Shown here one piece after another: positions 22,601-33,500 of a stretch of DNA of 64,000 nt. How positions within the stretch are numbered: position 1 is the stretch's first letter; each line of letters opens with the position of its first letter. Both the position numbers and the translations under genes were made by a program. The notes under the pieces are model-generated. The model was not told the DNA's origin, ran no database searches, and saw only the letters and a program-made list of their open reading frames with translations. Source of the DNA: Plazaster borealis (Eukaryota > Echinodermata > Asteroidea > Forcipulatida > Labidiasteridae); assembly GCA_021014325.1 (NCBI GenBank), contig CM037463.1, positions 22,576,026-22,640,025 on the forward strand. The letters run 5' to 3'.

Positions 22601-25600
22601 AAAATCGACAAGAATATTAAGAGGTGTTCCCGTGGGATACGCCCCGTGGTCCGTCCAAAAAGTGGGAAGGTATCTCCGTTTTATCTGTAATTTGGGCCCA
22701 GGCTACATTTTGTGTACAGTGTTTTGCTACATTTGGGCTTGGGCTACATTTACGTACAATGTATTAGGTTGGCTCAGTGGTTTCTTTCCCTGCCTTTCAC
22801 CTCTGTGGACCCGGTTTGAATCCCATCTCAGACCGGAGCCTTGCATGTGGATTGGGTTTCCAGTCCCTAACTGATTGCGCGGGTTCCCCCCACCCCCCAT
22901 TGGGGTTTTCCTCCTACGTCTAAAACTGAGCATTTCTTCTCGTTTCCATATTCATCCTGTTATTGGCGCTAATAGTGCGTGTTGGGTGTAATAAAAATAA
23001 ATGTTGTTGCTACATTTAGGCTTAGGCTGCATTTATGACATTGTCGTTGCTACACATTTAGGCCCGGGCTGCTGTTAGGTTCTGAATATTTTGCTCTAAC
23101 GGCATCGTACACGTTTGGTAATGACTCTGAAAAATTATGGCAATAAAAACTTACTTGGTAAGAAGTACAGCAGCTTTGGATAGTATAATGCATTTTAAGA
23201 GACTTTTTACTTCGAAGGACTGAAAAAATATGTCACTTTTTATCCCCAAAATAGTTTGAATATTGAGAAGCGTTACGGTAACGCTTCTCAGAGTGTGTAT
23301 TCCAATGCTGATTATTCTTCCTGCGTGGACATAACCGCTCCAGATTTTCGGCAATATCTCAAAAACGCTACCACCTTTTGAAATATCTACAACTATATAG
23401 GATTGAAACAAACAATAGGCTCCAATTACCAAATGTGTACGATGCCTTTAATGGACTTGGTTCAACTGTATGCCGACCTGATCCCTATTATAGTTCCACA
23501 TATCACCGATCACACGTGACACCTTCACAAGTTTAAAATATGTAAATATTGAGGACTAAATGTCATTGGGGTATTGCCAACTTAATCTTTGATAACTGCT
23601 TTAGATTCCATTGACGGAGTAAACCGGCTCAAATCAGATGACTTTCATTTCGGATGTGCAAGTCAACATAGTACATTAAGTCTCTGACATTGATGCTAGT
23701 GGGTTTGTCGCAGCACCGTTCAGGCGTTAAGCTTCTTGAAGGGCGTGTGAGTCTCGCCCTCCAGTGTCAAACCACGTGAAGTTATGTGTGATTTGAGGCA
23801 AAGTATCCGAGAACCTGGAAGTAGATATCCCGAAGTGATTCAGCTTCACACAAGCACACACATGCGTACTTCATTAATGTCAGACGACCGAGGGTGGAGT
23901 TCATAGTGACTCATCTCCTTACTGCATTTAATGTCTTCTTTTTTAAAGGTATCGTACACGTTTGGTAATGACTCAAAACAAATATTAGAATAAAAACTTA
24001 CTTGGTAACAAGCAACGGAGAGCTGTTGATAGTATAACAATATTGTAGGAAACGACTCCCTCTGAAGTAACGTAGTTTTTGAGAACGAGGTAATTTCTCA
24101 CTAAAATAATTAAAACTTCTTGCCAGAAGTTTTTATTCCTATCTGAAAGCACACAACTTTGTACAACAAGGGTGTTTTTTCTTTCATCATTTTCTTGCAA
24201 CTTCGATGACCAACTGAGCCCAACTTTTCAGAGGCTTGTTATTTTATGCATATGTTGGGATACACCAAGTGAGAATACTGGTCTTTGACAATTACCAAAC
24301 GTGTTCAGTGTCTTTAAATTAGTCCACCCACGCAGGGCGAAAGACAACCAGAATAATATCTTTGGATCATGGTGGATCTATCTCTAGCAAAGCATTCTAA
24401 ATCATTTAAGTTTCACAAAAAGAACAGATTGTTGATTTATTTATTGTTTAATTTATTTCCAATATTTCCACCACGTCTAGGCTATTGTGAACTTTCATGT
24501 CAACTTGATTTGACGACATCATTGTTTGAATCCAAGCGAAAATTTGTTTTTTTTTTCTTTTTGCGTACCGTACGGTAATTCACAGACGCAGTGGAGCGTA
24601 AAATTATGCGATAACCTTGGTCGTAAAGCGGAATGTTTTGATCAGTGTCTTGCCTTTTCGCAGAGACATCAAAGTTCCGGTGTACGAGCGGAATCACTCA
24701 TTCGCAAGTTTGATTTGTTTTTGCAGTATCTCAGATGTTGAAAATTGATAGCACTTGATTATACCACGGTCATCTAAATGAGTGTTTAGATAGTTCATTG
24801 TTTCCTCGGACATTTTGGTAAGATCGAAAAACACAAATGTTCGCAGATTCACACATAACTTACATAAGTAAGTAATGGTTGAAAGGGTTCCTTAAAATAT
24901 TTCTGCCTAAAAGCTATCGTTTCTGAGAAATGAGTAAAACAATTGTTTTTATCACGCGCGATAATAAACTCGATGTTTGAAAAACAGAAAACACATAAGG
25001 TCTCTTTTCACTATTTTCTCTTGACCTCGATGACCAATTGAGCTCAAATTTCCACAGGTTTGTTATTTCATGTATATGGTTAATCACACAAAACATGAAC
25101 TTTGTTTGCGACTGTTTTGTCAGCTCTACCAATCCTGTATAATACCTTTAAATAAAGTTATTCTTGCATCAGGGATAATACCAATACGCTGAAGTTTTGC
25201 TTTGCCTGATACCGATGTGTTTTCACATTTTATTTATTTGTTTATTTATAAAAAGTTATTTAAAATCTTTGAAAAACATGATATAGGCCTACGAGCAGAG
25301 GCCGTCAAGGGAAGGGCAAAAGTAAAAACAAAAAACAAAACTAACAAACAAACAAACACCCCCACCAACACCCCAACAAACAAACAAACAAACAAACAAA
25401 CAAACAAACAAATCAAAAAACTCTCATCAAAAAGATGTGCCCTCCCAGACCCCGCTCATTTAAAACAATTGTTAATATAAAAAAAACACGGAAATAAAAC
25501 TTAAAACTATGTGCAATGTGGACAAAAAAGAAGAAGAAGATATATTTATTGATTGATGCATCATGCACGACATGCACGGGTTGCATGAGCAATCCCTTTC

Positions 25601-28600
25601 GATTATCATTCCCAATGACGTCACAAACAGCATCTTTACCCGGTGCCGATGTGTTTTGAAGCAGTGTAAAGTATGATGTGCAAAGTGGACAAACACAACA
25701 AATGATATATTTATGGAATAATGCATGCCTTGGTTATTCTACGCTGGATAAACTCAACCCTGTAATGTGAGGGAAAGAACCCCTTCCGATTATCACAGTT
25801 TCCTAATGACGTCACAAACAGCATCTTTACCCGATGCCGATGTGTTTTGAAGCATTGTAAAGTATCGTGTGCAATGTGGACAAATACAACAAATATATTT
25901 ATGGAATAATGCATGCCCAGGGGCCGATTTCACAAAGAGATAAGACTAGGCTTATCTGAAGTTAGGACCAGTAACTGGTCTTAACTTAAGACTAGTCCTA
26001 TCTCTTAGCATTGCCTAGGACAAGTCCTAAGTTAGGAAGAGTTTTGTGAAATCGGCCCCTGGTTATTCTACGCAATCTCTTCCGATTATCAAAGTTTCCC
26101 AATGACGTCACAAACAACGCATCTGGCATTACAACGTGTACATAATCTGTCCGAATGAAGGTCTGTTTTTATCGAACCTGTCGCCTAACAGCAGTTGCCT
26201 ATGCACCTTATGCATTGACGTCATTAAGCCACCATCTAGAGTCGGGTAAACCGGTGATGAAACAATGGAAATGCGCAGATTTGTATGCACGGCGCACAGG
26301 ATTGGCCAATGAACAACCTCCCTTTGACCTCTGGGCGAGAGCGCCCTACTCAAATGACGTCACATGCATAAGGTCTATAAATGGTTCGTAAAATCTCCGT
26401 ATTTGCAAATGTGGCAACATCTAAATACGCAGAACGGCATACCATAAACATACGTTGCAACATACAAGTTTGTCACTCAGATCAGGTATATCGAGAACTT
26501 CTCTTTGTTCTCCCATTGTTCGGACGGAGTTGTCTTTTTAGCGACGTCCACAATGGTTTCACACACGAAAACGAAGCGCGGAGGTGTTCGGTCGGTCAAG
26601 TCCAACCACCCGGATCGCTTCTGTAAATATACACTCCACCGGAACACACAAATTTGTACTGGAACATTTTCTCGGATATCACCGGTAATGCTACCAGGTC
26701 TTCTGATATTTCATCAAAGACTATGTCTCGCTAACATGCCCAAGAAATGGGGGGAAATGCATGATTTGGGGGAGGTATATACTCCCGCTTGAAGCAAAGA
26801 ATTTGCAACCTACACATATTGATTAAGTCCGGATCTTGTATTAAACAACATTGACACTTTAATAATAGCGGCAATTACGTGTGACAAATGGTTGACTCAG
26901 TTAGCCACCGTTAGCAGCATTTGATTGGCATCGACGTGGTGTTTGGGTTATAATCTCTATAAGCTTGGTCCGTTCATTCATCCAAACTTCACTGCTTATA
27001 ATCAAAAGCAATTCTCAAATTAAAGTGGGGATGAAAATAGTTGAAGGCTGTTCATTAACGTTAACATTTCGGAGGAGTCTCTGTCATTTTGACTAAACCT
27101 GTTGGGGTTGTGTATACATACCTTCATTACCATTGATTTTGGTTTTGTAAAATATTAACAGGTCATTTATTATTCAGATAACAGTGAGCGAACTCGAAGG
27201 TAGTTTTCTAGTTAAAGCATTTCAAACAGCGATATTTATTAGGGTGATTTGCACCCACTGCCAATTTCACGACATGTAAGCTTCCAGATAAAAGCATCAA
27301 ATTTTTGTGGCGTGTCGTGGCCGAGCGGATAAGAACACCGAACTCAAGCTCTGGTGTTTCTGATCAGCAGAGTGTGGGTTCGAATCCCAGTCGTGACACT
27401 TGTGTCCTTAAGCAAGATACTTAACCACATGCTTCGTCCTTCGGATGGGACGTTAAGCCGTAGGTCCCGTGTGTTGTGTAATGCACGTTAAAGAACCCAG
27501 TGCACTTATCGAAAAGAGAAGGGGTTCGCCCCGGTGTTCCTGGTTTGATCGGCAGCATATTGCGCCACAGCACCTTGTAAACCATTGCATGGTGCTATGT
27601 AAAGGACTTGGTCTCATACTTCAAAACGTAGCTCCACAATACCTTAAGGGAAAATAATGAACGTTAAAAGCGCCTTGAGCGTCACTGAGTGACGGATATG
27701 TGCGCTATATAAGAAGCCACTATTATTATTATTATTATTAAATTTCCGATATGTTTAAATTTATAGTTTAGCCTTCGAGAAAGACTCTGCTAGGGTCGAA
27801 ACGTCAGGTCATTAACTATTTTTTTGTAAATTTATTATTCTTGTTTTTTTTTCCCGGTGTGGGGTGGGTAGGTATATGCGTATACCAGAGATCTATTAAC
27901 ACAAGGGGAAAATAGGGTACCGGTGAGGGTTGCAAACCGTTCCGATTATCGCAGTTTCCTAATGACGTCACAAACGGCATCTTTACCGATGCCGATGTGT
28001 TTTGAATCATTGTAATGTAAGATGTGCAATGTGGACAAATACAAAAATGATATATTTATAGAATGATACATGCCTTGGTTATTCTACGCTGGCTGAACGC
28101 ATTCCTGTGAGGGTAAGAATTGGATGAAGGTCCCCAGTTGGAAAGTTTGTACAAAATCAATGCCAAAAGGTTAAAACCCTCAAACGAGGCCCATCAACGA
28201 ACAGCTGTGGCACATATCAAGAAAAACATACCCATTACCCAAATACAAGAGGGACAATAGGCGGGCCCCAGTTGCAGGTGGTTTACACACCTGTGGGTAG
28301 GGGTGTTCTTCTGTTTTGTTTTTCTTTTCGTAAAATCCTTTACTGTCTTTTTGAGAAGCATGAAACAAAGCGTGAACGATTTTCAATAACGTAAACCCAT
28401 TATTATTTGTTGTTGTCTTAAGAGTGCGACCACCCAAAGACATTTATCGCCCCCTTGTTAATGAATATTTGCAGATGACATGATTTGAATTTATGCAATT
28501 GTCAGAACAAAAACATGTAGGCCTACATCAAGAAAACAAGATAATAACAAATTATTAGAATAATAAAATCACTCGAAAACAAAAGGTAAGTTTTTCGAAG

Positions 28601-30527
28601 TTTATAAGGTGCATTCAGCGGGATAATCTAGCTACTTAAATCAACATTTTCCAAAGGAAAATTTCTTTTGGGTGCGAGCTTCGAGCATCCAAGATGTTGT
28701 CAAATTGTAAATTTGGGAGTCGTTTCTCACAATGTTTTATACTATCAACAGCTCTTTGTATATATATTTTGAGTAATTACCAAACGTGTACAGTGCCTTT
28801 AAAACATCTCGTTAATAAAATACATTTGTAAAGAGAAGGTTTTTAAGCCGGCAACTCCAGATTTTGCAAAAGTTAAAGAAGGCTGGCATTTTAGCTCCCA
28901 CTTTTCTGTTCTAAACACCCAAACTAATTTCAGGAAGTATTTGTATGTACATATAAATCGACTCGGCCTAATGCGGATAGCTTCCGTGCGCTGTTTAAAA
29001 CCAAGGGATAGGCCTAATCATTGATCTCGTCTCATCATGAAGTAACCTATACTCGCCATGAAACATTTTGTTTGTTAAAAAAAAACCATGATATCTAGTA
29101 CCTTCTTTCCTTCTTCAATCAGCTGCACGTCTGAAAGTCCCAAGTCGTCCAGGGGGATTTAATGCGGGCAGATGCTCCGACTAGTCCGGGATTTAACCCC
29201 CAAAAAATGTACCCCAACGGGAGCGGAAACAGTGACCCCTCTTACGGGCTAGAGATGGGACTTAGGAGGAGGGGGGAATCGAAGCCTCTTCTCACCAGCT
29301 GCCACTTTGTCTTACCGTAAACAGAATATGTTTTATCCCTACAGGCAACACAAGATGTAAGACTATGCACCGAGTTCTCTGGATCATTTTTTTCTTCTTC
29401 TTCTTACAACTTACGTTCCTTTTCCCCCCTATGCTATTGTGGGTACAGGTTCAAGTACACGCACTTACTTTTCTATCCGTTGGGGGGGAAGAAAATCATC
29501 GACATGTGAGAGAGTTACGAAACGAAATCTTACGCTTGTCTTGTCTTGAGGAGCTTGAAGTGTGATCATGCCACTGGGCCCAATTGTTTGCAACCCGACC
29601 CTCAGAAAGAAAATTGGCGCGAAAAAACAACAACACGCGCACAATATAGACGTTGTCGGCACACGCGTTAGGGAATTAGTCTGGTGTAATGTAATTACAT
29701 CACGTGAAATTAATTAAGAACGTCCAGGTTTCTTTCCCGTTCGTCAAACCACTCAAAAGAAATTGCTATTTGTCCACAATTTCTCCACCCCCTATTGCGC
29801 ATCGCGACATCTTAAGGACAACCTTAGGTTCGTCAAGGTAGATTGCTGACAATGCGGAAGGCAAATGTGTTAAGTAATCGTTTTCAGACCACTTCCGCTA
29901 ATCGGAGGTATTTCATGCTTTTTTTTATACAACAGTCTTGTGGTTGTAAAAGAGACCTTGTCAGGTACTATAGATATCCTCCAAAATCCAAATTTGACAT
30001 TTAAGTTGCAGAAAATGCGGTTCTTTTTTTAAATTTCTGCTACGTCAATATTTTCATAGATGATTACATGTTCCGTGACAAACTTGTTTACCCGCGAAAA
30101 AAGAAAAAATGGCCATGATCGTAAACAAAGGACGTTCACGTGAAATTCCTAAAACATAAAATTAAAATCAAAGTTTGTCATTTTTTTTTCTCCGAAACGT
30201 GACAACCTGAATATGAAATGTCCACACGATGCCTTGATGAAGTTTTCATTCTTAGATAGAATGAATAAATTTACTCTTAAACAAACCAAATGATGCACAA
30301 TCCCTCTAAAGTCTTCGGTCCGGTTTGATCATCCTACAAAATAATTTTGAGAAATCCTTCCAAGTCGCCCGAAAAAAGCCTCGAGAGCCATGATCTCAGC
30401 CTACAGTTTAATATCGAAACCGGCCGGTTCTATACAACAATCTAATACCTCTACAATTGAACAGACAACTTATGGTGGATACACCTTAAAATTAAAAACA
30501 ACACAGATTGTTGTGTTTTGTGGGTTT

Positions 30528-30560
<33 letters not shown>

Positions 30561-33500
30561 GGGGGGGATAATAAATATACCGATGACTACACAAAGGGGG
30601 GAAACCTTTTGACACCATGGATTGAGCATTTCTGTGGAAGTCATGAATTGTCGACATTCGCAACGCGTCTCTGCGGTGCGCATTAATGAATGAATCGTAC
30701 CAGGATCTTCTTCACTGTCAACTCTGATTATCGCTAACAACGCTGTGGAATAATAGTTTGATGTCCTGTGATCTAAAGTGGATAAAAGCTTGTCATGATT
30801 AGGGTAAAGGATGGCCCTTAATGGAGATAGATTCCTAAAAAATAAATGACTCAGCTGCAAATTCTTTTTTTTTTTCTTCTTCTTCTTTCTCGCAGTCAAA
30901 GTTATTTCCCCCATCATCGAGTGCTACTTCCTACTCCCTGAGCGTAATTTCAACAGAACCCCCCCCCCCAAAAAAAAATGTTTTTTAATGTTGCCGTAAA
31001 TTTAGATATTTACGACGTCAATTCCGCAACAAATAGCATTTAGAGTTTACTCAAGAGATGAAGTCTCACCGAATGTTTTAAAGATTTGTTTTGTTGATTT
31101 TTTTTGTTTTTGGGGGGAGGGGTATTAAACTTGAGAGAGGAAGTGGAATTCCCAAACACAAACTAACTATGTTTAATGGTAGTCTTTATTGCAAGAAATA
31201 CACAGCCATGATAAAAGTCCCCGTAGCATGGTTCGATGGAAGCGAATGAATATTCATTAATAGAAACCATCATCGATGGATACAAATGAATATGCATTAT
31301 TTTTAGATTGATACATTAACTTATACAAAAATCAAATTAATACTGTTTCAATTTTATTTTTATTGACTTCTTGTATTAATTCTGTAAAGCGCGTTGAGCG
31401 TCTTTTTAGGCGGATTTAGTGACTATATTAATAATTATTATTAAATCATATTATCCTATTGAAGGGCAATTATTTGAAATAGTCTAAGCAAACAAACAAC
31501 CGGTTGTAAAGATCTATCAGTAAAAAAAACATCAACATTTCTTTTTTCGCGGTTCTCTTGAAACCATCGACCCATTTTGTCACGATACATTATGCTTCAA
31601 AATGGAACATCCCGTAGATTGAAACAAAATCCGTAATCAATCCATTTACAAATATAAAAAGCTAAAAAATGCCGTTGAACCTCGGGAACAAATTGTATGT
31701 TTATGCATCGAGGCCGAGATGCACGCACACACACGGCCGTTTGGAGCATCTTACAAGGGTCGCTGGAGTGCCTGGTGGGGGATGGGGCGAGGGGGGCTTC
31801 GCGTCCTCCAGACGGGTAAAACGGACATCCCGGATCTATCACTCTGCGGTTTGAAAGACTAATAACAAGGAATCTTAATAAAAACATGAATACTTTGACC
31901 AGTGTCTGTATTTGATTTTGATTTTATTTGCTATTGGATATCATCGGCTCTTACTTACCCAGATATGCTGTACTCAACCCACGGCGCTTATAAGCGCTAT
32001 GTGGACCTCGTTGTAACAAATTGATTAAAAACCAAATCATTCGAGGGGGACATAATCGGCGTGCATTGGGTTATATTTTGCAGCAGAGACTTGTCGATGG
32101 GATTGTAAACGTTCGGTAATTGAAACCCACTGTTTGTTTCAATCCTATTAAAGTTGTAGATATACACAAAAACTAACCTGTGAAAATTACATTTCAAAAG
32201 GTGGTAGCGTTTTTGAGATATTGCCGAAAATATGGAGCGGTTATGTCCACGCAGGAAGAATAATCTACAATTGGAATACACAGTCTGAGAAACGTTACTG
32301 CAGAAACGTTACTGCAGTAATGCTTCTCAGATTGTGCATTGTGTATGAGAAACGTTAATGCAGTAACGCTTCTCAGATTCATTTTTGGGGTGATAAAAAA
32401 GATGATAACTTTTTCCAAACCGCAGTACTTCGAAGTTTCTGAAAATGCATTATACTACCCAAAGCTGCTGTACTTCTGACCAAGTAAGTTTGTGTTGCCA
32501 TTAATTTTCAGAGTGATTACCAAACGTATACAGACCCTTTAAACTCAAAGCTGTAGGGGTGAATTTGAGTCTATAATTATGAGCGATGTGGTCTGACTCT
32601 GCCTCAATCCCAAATTGTGTTGTTGTAACAGCGAGTCAAAACAATTAAACTCCGTCATTATAGTGACGGATATTTGAAATCATTATCTTTTCGTATACAA
32701 ATCCATCGGGAAAAGACATCACTAAACAGCCGAGTATTTTGATGCGAAAATGTTGATATTCAAATGTTTTATTTTTTAATTTTTTTAAATTCTCTTTCAG
32801 GTGGTAAAAGATCCGAAAACTATGCATGGCGGGACGACAGGGAACTTGACAATACTAACGATGTAAGATTCACTTTCTGTCTCAAAGATCAAACCAAATA
32901 AAATTCGTGCAATTTTAGTCAGTGAAATGCACATCATTCTTAAAGGCACTGAACACGTTTGGAAATATTGTCAAAGACCAGTGTTCTCACTTGGTGTATC
33001 CCAACATATTTTATGCATAAAATAACAAGCCTGTGAAAATTTGGGCTCAATTGGTCATCGAAGTTGCGAGAAAATGATAAAAGAAAAAACACACTTGTTG
33101 TACAAATTTGTGTGCTTTCAGATAGGAATAAAAACTTCTTGCAAAAAGTTTTTATTATTTTAGTGAGATATTACCTCTTTCTCAAAAACTACGTTACTTC
33201 AGAGGGAGTCGTTTCCTACAATGTTTTATACTATCAACAGCTCTCCGTTGCTTGCTACCAAGTAAGTTTTTATGCTAACATTTGTTTTGAGTCATTACCA
33301 AACGTGTACGATACCTTTAAGTATAATTGGCCTGTTTATTTGTATGTATAATATCCCCTTTGTCACTCATTGTTTGTTTCATTGTTTGATTTCATCTTCG
33401 CAGTAAGACTATTAAGGGTATTACTAAATTATGTTGTATTTTGGTTTGTTTTTCTTCTCCGTCACCAATTATTGCTGTATCATATTGAGTATTATGTACT

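Larger units (their letters stand above)
28803..32097. other. Intron 2 interior without recognised exon
   Basis: Includes a GTT microsatellite (30523-30559), a poly-C/poly-A patch (30959-30978) and a SINE tail remnant (31380-31445, taaagcgcgttgagcgtc with an ATT-rich end). Open frames across the microsatellite are composition artefacts. Confidence 0.5.
22276..32800 (+). other. Intron 2 of the peptide-precursor gene (10.5 kb)
   Basis: The largest intron. It contains two SINEs (22.77 and 27.31 kb), TTAA elements, the CRE-bearing tandem repeat (25.5-26.1 and 27.9-28.1 kb), a foldback insertion and a GTT microsatellite. A CpG-richer stretch at 26.2-26.8 kb has promoter-like motifs and is listed separately. 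No exon linking the cysteine peptide to anything other than exon 3 is needed to keep the frame. Confidence 0.7.

Noticed and set aside
27311..27400. Functional tRNA-Leu gene
   Set aside because: The acceptor stem is imperfect, and the tRNA-like part continues directly into a SINE body with an ATT tail and related copies elsewhere.
30492..30917. 141-codon minus frame
   Set aside because: Ends in a Gln run from the GTT microsatellite and starts in a poly-Lys run. Composition artefact.
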